A stretch of 64,000 bases of DNA from Dyadobacter sp. CY347 (lineage in GTDB: Bacteria; Bacteroidota; Bacteroidia; Cytophagales; Spirosomataceae), in NCBI RefSeq assembly GCF_021502655.1, contig NZ_JAKFFT010000002.1:1550001-1614000 (forward strand), written 5' to 3'. The number at the start of each line of letters is the position of its first letter. The first letter of the stretch is position 1. The notes under the pieces are model-generated. The model saw only the letters and a list, made by a program, of their open reading frames with translations. It did no database searches and was not told the origin of the DNA. The translations under genes and the position numbers were made by a program. Shown one piece after another: positions 49,093 to 57,471 of this stretch.

Positions 49093-49341
49093 AACACTTA
49101 AAATTAGTCACAGTACTGATGTAATATTTAAATTTACGGTTTGTAACCCGAAATAACTCGAGATTGAAAATAATAGCATTACGAAACTAACACCTTATCA
49201 AAGAACAGCAAATGCTGGGACTTGGCATGTTAGATAGAGGATGACTGTCTCACGTTTGAGCGTTTTGTGATACATGAGTCGCCAAAAGGATCCGCTATTC
49301 ACATTTACAACAAGTGTAAACCTTGGTAGCAACTGATCATG

Positions 49342-49728
49342 CTACGCAGAATGCTTTTTCAAGCTACCAATCAACACATACTCCGTATTTTCGGTAAATA
49401 AACTTTCTTCCATTTTTTTATAATTATTCATCAGCAAAAGTGAGCCATCCACTGTGCCCTCATAGTCATCTTCCGCTCTAAATACTTGCTTCTCATATCT
49501 AGGTCGTAATAAAAAAGTATCGCCGGTGTGACCCTTAATTGATATGTGATGGTATGACTTAAAGATTATAGCAAGGGGTGAAAGAACCTCTAAAATTTCG
49601 CCTGCTATCAAATTCTGGCCAGCGATGCCCTGAAAATCCCATGGCTCACTCACTATAATTTTGTATTCCCCTGTCGTCATGCAATAGGCTGTTTCGTTTA
49701 TGCCAGTCCGGGAGTAGTCGTGTTTCAT
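49342..49728 (-). CDS. Hypothetical protein next to the IS
   Basis: The ATG at 49726-49728 (MKHDYSRTGINE) gives about 128 residues. The frame runs back into the IS end at 49800, but that part is not protein-like. The sequence (MTTGEYKIIVSEPWDFQGIAG, GEILEVLSPLAIIFKSYHHI, GDTFLLRPRYEKQ) is soluble and beta-rich. I do not recognise it. If its true N-terminus lay further upstream, the IS insertion would have removed it. Confidence 0.45.
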   Translation of the reverse strand: MKHDYSRTGINETAYCMTTGEYKIIVSEPWDFQGIAGQNLIAGEILEVLSPLAIIFKSYHHISIKGHTGDTFLLRPRYEKQVFRAEDDYEGTVDGSLLLMNNYKKMEESLFTENTEYVLIGSLKKHSA

Positions 49729-49834
49729 CAGGTACCCGACAAACTGACGTAAAATTAGACAATAAGCCTGTCTCACAAAACGTCCGTGGCTGTTGCACAA
49801 CTGCCGATCAAACTTCTTACGCTGGTTGCGGCTC

Positions 49835-51369
49835 CTATGGTCTTAACGAAAAACCAAATTCTGCACCCAAATGACAGGTTAATATGTTCAATTGCTCTGA
49901 GAGGTAATCTTTGGCCTTATGAAGGGCATCTTCGGCGGCCTTATTAGGATGACACTTGATGTATTTTTTAATATTAAAGGCAATCGCCGCCATCAGCATC
50001 GTTTTATGAGCGCCATCAATTCCAAGTACTGGAATCTTGTTGAGCCCATAATATTGTGTTAAGCTGCCAAAGACTGGTTCGACTGTTCCCTGTCTCAGAC
50101 CTTTCATGCGTTTCCCGGCTGTCGTTTGTTGGCGGAGATAAGCACGCTGATATTCTTCCTCATAAATCGTCTTTACAATTCTCTTAGTACCAGCCTTTGG
50201 AATACATTTCTGTTTAATGGGCAGGACACGCAGTCACTTCTTGTAGTCCAATATGCCTTTAAGGGCTTACCGTCTGTGCTGTACTCGAGTGACCGAAACG
50301 GTAACCCTTTCCTATTAGGACAAGGGTAGGAATCTGTCTCCTTATTGTAATCAAAGCCATCCACCAGCGGTTTGAACTTTCCGAAGACTGGGATCCACCC
50401 TGCGATTTTGCGCTTTTCCAGGAACTGATAATTGTATCCGTTGGAATAACCTGTATCAGCCATCAGGTCTGTTAAACTCAGACAATTTCTCTTGAGTCTA
50501 TCCTTCAAAACACTTGCGATTCTAGGTAAATACTGGCTGTCGCGACCGTCGGCAAAGTCAGCTTGAATATGACTTATCACGCCTTTCGCGACGTCAACAG
50601 ACATTGAACAGTGGTAATTGAGTTTTCTGGCTTTGCCTGGTTTAATTGAGATCCTGGCATCCGGATCATGCGGGTTGTAATGCGTTTTATTACTTAGCAA
50701 TTGCGCTTTCTCATTACTGGCTTTCGGTCGGTTTGGCCTGTCAGCATTTAAGTTGTCCTGGTATTTTGCCAGGCGTTTGAGTTGACTTGGACTAGCAGTC
50801 ATCACGGTGTTGTCATCTTGATAGTTTGCTCTCATATCCGGATTGTAGTGATCAACTCCTGTAAAATGCGCCGTAATCGACTGTGCTGGAACCTTTAATT
50901 CAAGGTTTTCTATTGAAGCATTTGCTTTTATTGGAGCCGAATCGATGGCATGAGTGTGACCTGCAACCATTCCATTTTCAACACACATGGTAAATACCTT
51001 GTCAAACAACGACTCGAAGAGCGTGGCGGGATATAGTTGCCTGGTCCTGCTAACAGTGGAATGCCATGGCAGCGGTTCGTCAATATCATAACCGATAAAA
51101 TAAAGAACATCCATCCGCATAGAGCAATGCTCCATCAAACGGCGATCAGATGTTATGTTTTCCAGATATCCTGTTAGCATCAACTTAAAGAACACAACCG
51201 GATCGATTGATGGATTGCCCGTTTTGCCATACAGCTCGCGGGTGTCTTTGTATAGAAACTGTAAATCGAGCGTTTCGCGCAGCCTGCGATAGAAATTTTC
51301 CTTAGGAACGCGATCTGAAAGTTGGAAGCTGACGAACAACTTTTCCGAGTAATTTTTCCTTCCTTGCAT
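49835..51369 (-). pseudogene. IS1182-type transposase, frameshifted
   Basis: The first frame from ATG 51367-51369 (MQGRKNYSEKLFVSFQLSDRV) contains the N-terminal IS1182 domain (PSIDPVVFFKLMLTGYLENI, RMDVLYFIGYDID) and the DDE core (HAIDSAPIKANAS with Asp, LTDLMADTGYSNGYNY with Asp). It ends at 50173 after CPLNRNVFQRL. The sense continues in another frame as QKCIPKAGTKRIVKTIYEEEYQRAYLRQQTTAG...KGLRQGTVEPVFGSL to 49835, including the Glu of the triad (TVEPVFG). A one-base loss around 50208-50218 explains the break, so the transposase is probably inactive unless the shift is programmed. Confidence 0.85.
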
Positions 51370-51452
51370 TCCTGAAGTTACAAAAAAAGGATTAAACGAG
51401 ATCATACGGCTCTTTAAAAAAGCAGCAGGCAAGCCCCATAATTTAAATTCAA

Positions 51453-51845
51453 ATGACTATAACAGGAAAGCTTTCAAAATTTTCAATCTATATAGCAGCG
51501 AAATGGATTGCCATATATTTACTTCAAACAGTTACTGGCAAAACAACATGGGATTGGGGAAAAGTAATATCAATAGAAGACATATTTTATACGATTTGGA
51601 TCCTACTATCACTACCAGCGATTGAGATCATTCTTCTATATTTTCCTTTTCAGCTCGCTTTACGACAAAGGGGGTTCAAAATGGGCTGTATTCTTTCTCT
51701 TTCATTTCTGTTTGAATTTTCAGTCGTATGGTATGCCACCAGCCAGCATTTTGAGAATTGGATGTTGATAAAAATCATTATTAGCTCTGTACTCTTCGTC
51801 CTTTTTTACAAGAACGAAATGATAGATACTCAAGGATTGCAATAG
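51453..51845 (+). CDS. Membrane protein inside the IS (possible passenger)
   Basis: The 130-residue protein has four hydrophobic segments (FSIYIAAKWIAIYLLQTV; IFYTIWILLSLPAIEIILLYFPF; MGCILSLSFLFEFSVVWYA; MLIKIIISSVLFVLFY). It is read away from the transposase, with 83 bp between starts, and lies within the terminal repeats. It has no recognised family. It resembles the small membrane protein at 46726 only in general character. Confidence 0.55.
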   Translation: MTITGKLSKFSIYIAAKWIAIYLLQTVTGKTTWDWGKVISIEDIFYTIWILLSLPAIEIILLYFPFQLALRQRGFKMGCILSLSFLFEFSVVWYATSQHFENWMLIKIIISSVLFVLFYKNEMIDTQGLQ

Positions 51846-51954
51846 CACTACCAAATGTGTCTGTGACAATCTGTGCATATCGGAAAAGATTAACTCCGAG
51901 CATAAGGTCACATTTTTAAGATCGTATTTCAATAGTTGTGCAACAGCCACGTCC

Positions 51955-52414
51955 CGTTTTGGTAGGTATGGGATGACGGCCAAGATTCTGGACCAAACCT
52001 TGAAGAAGGGTTCTCAAATTGTCGTCTCACAAATCAATGTCTCATTTTCAGAAATTAGCTGAGTTGATGAGACATTACATTCCCAGCTACCTGAGATTTT
52101 GCCTTGAGGAATGACCTGTCAGTAGATCAACAATAACCTTTGTTTATAGGAGGCTGGTGAAAATTTAATCGGTGGTTTTTCCGTACTCTCCCGGTTAGCA
52201 GCTAAGTGGTCAATATCCATCATCGAAGACCTTGAAAGAGTACAGTTTAGTGGTACATGAAATCAAATTACAGTCTATTTCGACCCTAGGGGTTTGAGCA
52301 CGTTTCGAATGCTTTTTTTTCGTACCTCTTTTCAAAGAAAGAGCAGAACCAAGACTTGGATAAAAATTCTTTGGAAAGTATCTTTGTAAGGAAATTGCAG
52401 CTTGATTATTTCTT
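51955..52414. other. Non-coding right-end region of element A
   Basis: No supported gene in ~460 bp. Short frames on the minus strand are not protein-like. Confidence 0.5.
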
Positions 52415-52440
52415 GGTGAGCGATTCGGTGAGCAGAATTT
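52415..52440. repeat. Candidate integrase arm site, right end of element A
   Basis: This 26-bp sequence (GGTGAGCGATTCGGTGAGCA plus 6 bp) repeats 13314-13339 with two mismatches. It lies 43 bp before the distal att core, so both ends of element A carry the same site. Confidence 0.6.
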
Positions 52441-52483
52441 TGACATTTTATAAGTAACTGATATTTAGGAAGATCTGAGGAAA

Positions 52484-52505
52484 GTTCGACTCCCTGCATC
52501 TCCAC
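52484..52505 (+). repeat. att core, right end of element A
   Basis: Perfect 22-bp copy of 13190-13211, the 3' end of ssrA, without the rest of the tmRNA. Confidence 0.92.
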
Positions 52506-52658
52506 TGATTGAAAAATCAAATCTTACAAAAGCCCGCAAAATAAATTTGCGGGCTTTTTGTTTTTCCGCAGATTTCGCATCAAGACCCGATGGACGAATA
52601 AGGGACTGAGAAAAATACGGGAAGGTAAGTATTTGAAAATAAGTTGATTAAAGATAGA
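52506..52658 (+). mobile_element. 153-bp remnant between two att copies
   Basis: It begins with a terminator hairpin like the left end of element A and ends with a GGACGAATAAGGGACTGAG site (52592-52610) that matches the arm sites of element B, not A. It therefore looks like the two joined ends of a deleted third element of the B type. Confidence 0.5.
52528..52560 (+). terminator. Hairpin terminator after second att copy
   Basis: AAAAGCCCGCAAA (52528-52540) and TTTGCGGGCTTTT (52546-52558) form a perfect stem with a T-run, equivalent to the hairpin at 13235-13269. Confidence 0.85.
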
Positions 52659-52679
52659 GTTCGACTTCCTCCATCTCCA
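52659..52679 (+). repeat. Third att-like copy, left end of element B
   Basis: GTTCGACTTCC and CATCTCCA match the att core at 19 of 21 positions. The element B integrase starts 226 bp downstream, the same layout as element A. Confidence 0.75.
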
Positions 52680-52784
52680 TTTCAATAAAATTTCAAAACA
52701 TTAAACCGGCGGTAGATCAATGATTTACGAACGTTTTGTTTAATGCTCGATATCTCAAATCTTTCAAAGTCTAACAATAGCGAA

Positions 52785-52839
52785 GGGACGAATTCGGGAC
52801 CGAGTCCAGTTATGATTTTTCAGTCCCTTTTTGGTCCCT
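52785..52839. repeat. Candidate arm sites of element B integrase
   Basis: GGGACGAATTCGGGACCGAG (52785-52804) and, inverted, CAGTCCCTTTTTGGTCCC (52821-52838) share the pattern GGGACnAAnnnGGGACnGA with 52592-52610. The pattern differs in sequence but matches in layout the GGTGAGC pairs of element A. Confidence 0.55.
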
Positions 52840-52904
52840 CTTGTATGCCTAATTATTTGTCAATCAATAACATGTGCAGGAAATGAACATCTTGATTCAA
52901 CAAA

Positions 52905-54152
52905 ATGAGATATCTAATTTTAAAACAAAAAAAGATGGAATCAAGCATGACAATTCTGTTTTCGGTTAGGCAATCGAAGATCAATCGAAACAATCAACTG
53001 CCCGTTTACATGCGGATAACAATTGGTGGAGCAAGGTTTGAGGTTGCAACAGGTAAATCTGTATCACCAGAAAGGTGGTCAGTAAGCTCGGGAAAGGCGA
53101 AGGGCACAACAATAGAGGCGAGAGAAGTCAACGCATTTTTGGAATCCTTGGCAGGTAAAGCTTATGCCATTCAGCGGCAAATTATCCAGGAGGACTTATT
53201 AATGTGCATTGAAGTTTTTAAGAGTAAATGGCAAGGCGAGGATCAGAATATTATTGGACTCCTATCCTTATTCGAAGAACATAATATGAAGGTTAAACAG
53301 TTGATAGGATCAGAATATGCTCATGCAACCTACATGCGATATCAGACCACTTTCAGGCACACCCAGGAATTCATCAACTGGAATTTCAAAGCAAAGGATT
53401 TCGATGTCCGGAAACTCAACTACAAATTCATCTCAGATTTCGAGTTCTATCTAAAGGGTGTAAAAAAGGTTGGTCACAATGCCACAATGAAGTATTTGGC
53501 AAACCTGAAGAAGATAGTACTGATCTGCGTGAAGAATGATATCATAGCGAAAGATCCATTTTTTGCTTTCAAATTTGCAAAGCATGAAGTAGATCGAGTT
53601 GCACTGACGGAGCACGAATTACGCACAGTTGCGAATAAAGTATTCGAGATTCCACGCTTAGAACAAGTAAGAGACATCTTTCTCTTTTGCTGCTACACTG
53701 GCCTGGCATATGCCGATGTTGCAAAACTCAGCAAAATGGATATAATCGAAGGTCGTTCAGGTGAAATTTGGATAAATATAAAGCGTCAAAAGACAGACTC
53801 TGCCTCACGAATTCCACTTTTACCACCAGCTTTGAAGTTGCTAAAAAAATATGAAAGCCAATTGGAGCATTTAGACAAGCATCTGCTTCCGGTCCTTTCC
53901 AACCAGAAGATGAATGCTTATTTGAAAGAGATTGGAGATGTTTGTGGAATAGTCAAGCCAATTACTTTTCACCTAGCTAGACACACCTTTGCCACCACAG
54001 TTACGCTTTCAAATGGAGTTCCAATTGAAACGGTCTCAAGAATGCTTGGACATCGCAGCCTGAAAACGACCCAGCTATACGCGAAAGTCCTGGACAAAAA
54101 AGTAGGTGATGATATGCAACGATTGTCAGAGATTATTGGTGCAAAATTTTAG
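52905..54152 (+). CDS. Tyrosine recombinase (integrase) of element B
   Basis: The 415-residue integrase is homologous to that at 13462. It has an arm-binding-like domain (LPVYMRITIGGARFEVATGK), a core-binding domain (~115-225) and a catalytic domain with the Lys in WINIKRQKTD, H356 and R359 in HLARHTFAT, the His in MLGHRSLKTT, and nucleophile Y392 in QLYAKV. Box I (CYTGLAYADV) lacks the usual Arg, as in IntDOT. An internal ATG at 52935 (MESSMTILF) is an alternative start. It should act on the same ssrA target as integrase A; its arm sites differ, which would keep the two systems separate. Confidence 0.93.
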   Translation: MRYLILKQKKMESSMTILFSVRQSKINRNNQLPVYMRITIGGARFEVATGKSVSPERWSVSSGKAKGTTIEAREVNAFLESLAGKAYAIQRQIIQEDLLMCIEVFKSKWQGEDQNIIGLLSLFEEHNMKVKQLIGSEYAHATYMRYQTTFRHTQEFINWNFKAKDFDVRKLNYKFISDFEFYLKGVKKVGHNATMKYLANLKKIVLICVKNDIIAKDPFFAFKFAKHEVDRVALTEHELRTVANKVFEIPRLEQVRDIFLFCCYTGLAYADVAKLSKMDIIEGRSGEIWINIKRQKTDSASRIPLLPPALKLLKKYESQLEHLDKHLLPVLSNQKMNAYLKEIGDVCGIVKPITFHLARHTFATTVTLSNGVPIETVSRMLGHRSLKTTQLYAKVLDKKVGDDMQRLSEIIGAKF

Positions 54153-54180
54153 ATCATATGTATGGTACCATTAATTAAAG

Positions 54181-54281
54181 TTTGACAAACAAACTCGGCA
54201 AAAGGGCAGCTAAATAAGTGGCCCTATTTCCTAAGACTGAGAGAAGCCGCCAAAAGCTTACGGCATAATGGCGGCTTTTTC
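54181..54281. other. Conserved structured segment downstream of integrase B
   Basis: Near-identical to 14703-14800, with the same two hairpins, the second (AGCCGCC...GGCGGCTTTTT) able to act as terminator. Weaker similarity continues ~100 bp further in both copies. Confidence 0.55.
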
Positions 54282-54387
54282 TATTGTTTGAGGCACTACA
54301 AGTTTTAGCCGTGAGCTCAGTGGGGCGCTTATTTCGTTTCCTTTGGCTGTTAAGGGCCACTGTTAAACAGGCTTTTTCTGTTGCCAA

Positions 54388-54816
54388 GCAAATATTTTTA
54401 GATGAGCATGAGGAATATGAATAAAATCATTTCCACCTCTCACATGAAGTATCTATGGCTCATAACATCAATTATCTTAAAAAAAGACAGGTACAGTCAT
54501 TTCTGTTAAGGAAAAAGCCAAACAAGGGCCTGGACGGGTGGTCGATCAGTACCATAGTAGCCGAGGGCAATCACCAACGCCGGATTAGATTACCAGGTTG
54601 AAAACGCTAAACTATTTGCTGGGGTGTTAATTGGACCTACTATCGATTAATGCAACAAGGCCGATTGCTGATTCGCAGCTCAAAAGCTAATAGAGATTGC
54701 CATGGCACTTACTAAGGAAGTGATGTGGGATTTGGAGGGAAGGAGAGTAAATGTGTTTTCAACGCAATATATAAATATTGTCGAGGATGTTCGTGTTCCG
54801 TCAGCGGCTAATAGCC
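54388..54816. other. Stretch with no supported gene
   Basis: About 430 bp. A 40-codon frame at 54702-54824 (MALTKEVMWDLEGRR) is too short and context-free to call. Confidence 0.45.
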
Positions 54817-55176
54817 TCAATTAGTGGGGGAGCTTGACTTCCTTTTTTTATCACCAAAGCTGGCCGCCGTGGAAGCGAAGCTGTAATTAGCTTTTAACTC
54901 AACCAGCCACACTTTACTTCCCTGCTTAGGATGGTATGATGGTAAGTATTTTATGTAGCCGAATATTTCGAGCTCTTTCAAGTGTTTATGATATGTCGAA
55001 GGGCTTTTTGCTCGGGACATCTGCATGATCATCCGCCTAGTTACCTGAAAGGGACTTGATTGCCTGTTTTTATCCCAAAGCAGCACCAAGGCAAGGTAAG
55101 TCCCCACATGCCAGATCCTTACTCTTTGGTCAATAAGGATCCGGTTAAAGATTTTTATTATTGATCTTTCCATCAC
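54817..55176 (-). CDS. Winged-helix-like conserved protein
   Basis: The 119-residue protein has the shape of a winged-helix DNA-binding domain: GTYLALVLLWDKNR, PFQVTRRMIMQMSRAKSPSTYHKHLKELEIFGYIKYLPSYHPKQGSKVWLVEL (helix-turn-helix with wing). Proteins of this type are common next to integrases in Bacteroidetes elements, where they may control excision or transfer. It overlaps the upstream HTH gene by 4 bp, so they are cotranscribed. Confidence 0.65.
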   Translation of the reverse strand: MMERSIIKIFNRILIDQRVRIWHVGTYLALVLLWDKNRQSSPFQVTRRMIMQMSRAKSPSTYHKHLKELEIFGYIKYLPSYHPKQGSKVWLVELKANYSFASTAASFGDKKRKSSSPTN

Positions 55177-55436
55177 TTAGTTCGTTTTGTATCAGCTAGC
55201 ACCAGTGATTGGGTTTCCTGGAATGCATAATAAAATGATCCTCCTATATTGCTATGTTTTAACCTCCCGTTTATTCTCAGATTCTGATGCGTACCGGATG
55301 AGATGTTCAGCATCCTCCTTTTTGCATTAGCGCTTCGAAGCCATTTCTTCGGAGCCTTCTTCGAGCTGGCAAGAAACCGCTTTAAGTCTTCGAGCAGCTC
55401 CCGCCATAAGACTTGCAAAACTTCATTAGTTATTAC
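55173..55436 (-). CDS. Excisionase/MerR-like helix-turn-helix protein, atypical start
   Basis: The sequence LQVLWRELLEDLKRFLASSKK...AKRRMLNISSGTHQNLRINGRLKHSNIGGSFYYAF is the known Bacteroidetes 'helix-turn-helix domain' layout, often paired with integrases as excision factor. Homology-like sequence extends upstream as EVITNEV to ~55436, where an ATT stands at the expected ATG position; the first standard alternative is a TTG at 55418. After FYYAF the C-terminus (QETQSLVLADTKRTK) departs from the usual pattern. Either a non-canonical start is used or the gene is damaged. Confidence 0.6.
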   Translation of the reverse strand, partial: VITNEVLQVLWRELLEDLKRFLASSKKAPKKWLRSANAKRRMLNISSGTHQNLRINGRLKHSNIGGSFYYAFQETQSLVLADTKRTK

Positions 55437-55552
55437 CTCAATATTTATCTTCCAAAAATTAATTGTCAGCCACTAAGTTTAGGCGGAGAAATTTTGGTCG
55501 TCTTGTTTTTCTTGAATGCCAGTTGCTGACAGATGTACCCGAACTCACTGAA

Positions 55553-55879
55553 TTATAGGCCAAAGAACGATTGTAGCACGGTAGCGACTACTACCAGGAA
55601 AATACAGCTGCCAAACCACGCCGCCGCGACCTTTCCAGTATCATTGTCCCCGGCATTCCATTTCTGGAAAACCTTCACTGCACCTACCAGCCCGAGCACT
55701 GCGCCAATGGCGTACATTAGCTGTGTGCCTGGCTCAAAATAGCTGCGCACTTGGCTGTCCGCTTCGGAGATGCCCGCCGCGCCGTCTTGCGCTTTGGCGA
55801 TGGTTGCAATTACTGAGAGCAGCGCTGCTGCCCATACTTGTTTTGCCCTGCTTGAAAGGGCGGTTTTCCCACATTTCAT
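55553..55879 (-). CDS. traE: Conjugative transposon protein TraE (DUF4134)
   Basis: The 108-residue product has a signal-like N-terminus (WAAALLSVIATIAKAQ) and then the TraE/DUF4134 pattern: GISEADSQVRSYFEPGTQLMYAIGAVLGLVGAVKVFQKWNAGD with one helix and GKVAAAWFGSCIFLVVVATVLQSFFGL with a second. It is a small inner-membrane component (VirB2/pilin-like position) of the Bacteroidetes conjugation machine. TraF, TraG and later genes, which normally follow directly, are absent here, so the transfer cluster is truncated. Confidence 0.88.
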   Translation of the reverse strand: MKCGKTALSSRAKQVWAAALLSVIATIAKAQDGAAGISEADSQVRSYFEPGTQLMYAIGAVLGLVGAVKVFQKWNAGDNDTGKVAAAWFGSCIFLVVVATVLQSFFGL

Positions 55880-56007
55880 ACGCCTCGTTGATTATTGTTT
55901 TGAACTTGTTTACTCGGTTTGTCTCCTTGCGGCTCCCAAGCCCGAAGGCGCGGGAGCGCAGGAGAGCGGGCTCATCATTAAACCTCCCTTCTATAACTCC
56001 TCTAGCT

Positions 56008-56460
56008 CTACTGCACTGAGGTTGAGAAGCCATATTTTGCAGATTCCGAAGTGATCACATTGTTGATCGCCTCACGGAACAGCGTGCCTTTGACGGCAGA
56101 AAAATCTTTTATTGACATTTGGATTAGAAAAACAAAGTCTCGCTTTTCGTAGCCTTTTTCGTATGCCTCTCTGATACTAGTCCTGAGCTGCGAGCTTAGC
56201 TCTTCGACCTTGGCAAACAAGGCTTCATTTTGCCAGGGTTGCTTTTTCACTTCAACAGGCTCAGCGGTTTCTTCCGGCTGACTTGCCTGTGATTTGATTA
56301 TTGGCGGGGGCTTTTCCGGCCGTTCCCAAAACCGGGATTTTGAATTAATTAGTGCCCTGATGTCCTGCCGGTAGTACAGTATGCCGATGATCACATAGTA
56401 GATCGCCACTGCAGCACCCACTGCAAGAAAATAGCCTGTCCAGGATAAATGCGTTGCCAT
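56008..56460 (-). CDS. Membrane-anchored Tra-cluster-type protein
   Basis: The 150-residue protein has one N-terminal membrane helix (WTGYFLAVGAAVAIYYVIIGILYY), a Pro/Glu linker (EKPPPIIKSQASQPEETAEP) and a helical soluble domain (FAKVEELSSQLRTSIREAYEKG, IKDFSAVKGTLFREAINNVIT). Such proteins precede traE in Bacteroidetes conjugative elements. I have no reaction or partner to assign. A degraded copy of its 5' third lies at 57472-57700. Confidence 0.6.
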   Translation of the reverse strand: MATHLSWTGYFLAVGAAVAIYYVIIGILYYRQDIRALINSKSRFWERPEKPPPIIKSQASQPEETAEPVEVKKQPWQNEALFAKVEELSSQLRTSIREAYEKGYEKRDFVFLIQMSIKDFSAVKGTLFREAINNVITSESAKYGFSTSVQ

Positions 56461-56835
56461 AACTCGTGTTGTTTAAGGTTGCTGCTGCATTGATTACCTG
56501 ACAAAACAACACTCAAAACGAAGGCACTTCAAGTACAACTTTTTCTTGTACCCACGCCGCGACTACAGTACCCCAATGATTATCAATTGAATAGAAAAAG
56601 GAAATTGCCACAAGACTTGCCAAATTTTTGAAGACCGTCTAAATGCCCGAAAGAGTTTCTTGCATCAATGATGCCCCAAAGTTAGGCACAGGGCCGCGGA
56701 GCGTAGTGGAAATTCCGGCATAAACGCATGGCTCACCCACATGCTTTCCTTTATTCCGTTGCTTCCACTACTTGCTTGCCCAGTGCCAGAATGAAGCGCC
56801 ATAATTCATTCAATCACTTCAAAATCAAGGTAATT

Positions 56836-57306
56836 ATGGAAAGCTTTGCGAATGTTTCAAACTTGTATCAGGTAGCAGAGATTGAGCTGATCTACAAAAC
56901 CAATGTCCAAGCAAGCCAGCGTCCTAAAGTAGCATCGTCCAGAGATGCATACAATGTGCTGATCCAAAGCTGGAACCGCGATAGACTTGAATTTATTGAA
57001 GAGTTCAAGATACTGCTATTGAACAATGCCAGCCGCGTGTTAGGGATTTTTGAAGTTTCCAAAGGTGGGATTTCAGGAGCAAGTGCTGATGTAAGGATCG
57101 TTTTTGCAGCTGCTTTGAAAGCAAATGCAACAGGGCTTATCCTGGCACACAATCACCCTTCCGGGCAGCTAATTCCGAGTGATGCTGATAAGTATATTAC
57201 TGGGAGTATGAGAAAAGCCGGGGAGTTACTGAATATACGGGTTTTGGACCATTTGATTGTGACGGCGGAGGGTTTTTACTCGTTTTCAGATGAGAGTCTT
57301 TGGTAA
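56836..57306 (+). CDS. RadC-type JAB-domain protein
   Basis: The start at 56836 (MESFANVSNLYQVAEIEL) is chosen over the frame opening at 56728 because it begins the conserved domain. The ~156-residue product is a RadC/MPN+ protein with the JAMM metal motif: the Glu in VAEIELIYK, HNHPSG in ILAHNHPSGQLIPSDAD with the distal Asp, and the tail VLDHLIVTAEGFYSFSDE. RadC proteins are common on mobile elements; despite the name their function is unclear and a role in repair is not established. It is flanked by the duplicated fragments at 56305-56533 and 57472-57700. Confidence 0.9.
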   Translation: MESFANVSNLYQVAEIELIYKTNVQASQRPKVASSRDAYNVLIQSWNRDRLEFIEEFKILLLNNASRVLGIFEVSKGGISGASADVRIVFAAALKANATGLILAHNHPSGQLIPSDADKYITGSMRKAGELLNIRVLDHLIVTAEGFYSFSDESLW

Positions 57307-57471
57307 AATTCCAAATCCTACTGTGATATACCTTGACGGCAATATCACAGTAAATACAACCGAAATCAGCAATGGAATTCGCCTGGAATTTTAGAGCTTG
57401 ATCTTCTGAAGAAATATAATACTTGTCTACCTTGGTCGAATATTCGTTGGCTGCCCTTATATTTTGCGGTT

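Larger units (their letters stand above)
49786..51950 (-). mobile_element. IS1182-family insertion sequence with extra gene
   Basis: Perfect 17-bp terminal inverted repeats GTGGCTGTTGCACAACT are at 49786-49802 and (inverted) 51934-51950, with GTCC directly flanking both sides (49782-49785, 51951-51954). Inside are the transposase on the minus strand and, between its start and the right end, a 130-codon membrane-protein gene. Related IS are usually shorter than this 2165 bp because they lack the passenger. The flanks CAAAAC/CGTTTTG show that the target was a small hairpin. Confidence 0.75.
13212..52505 (+). mobile_element. Integrative element A in ssrA (about 39 kb)
   Basis: The element is bounded by perfect 22-bp direct repeats of the ssrA 3' end and begins with its own integrase (13462-14676). 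Its first ~7 kb hold a mobilization module (predicted oriT, MobC, relaxase with stop, coupling-protein remnant, primase-like gene). The rest is cargo: DAC/DUF429 pair, stress-type membrane proteins, sensor kinases and CheB/CheR proteins, PadR/ABC permease, lipoproteins and an IS1182-type IS. I find no VirB4, TraJ-TraO or other mating-pair genes inside it, so it is best seen as a mobilizable or degraded element that depends on a helper. Confidence 0.85.

Noticed and set aside
52280..52520. Minus-strand frames across the right att site
   Set aside because: They run through the arm site and att core and have no protein-like sequence.
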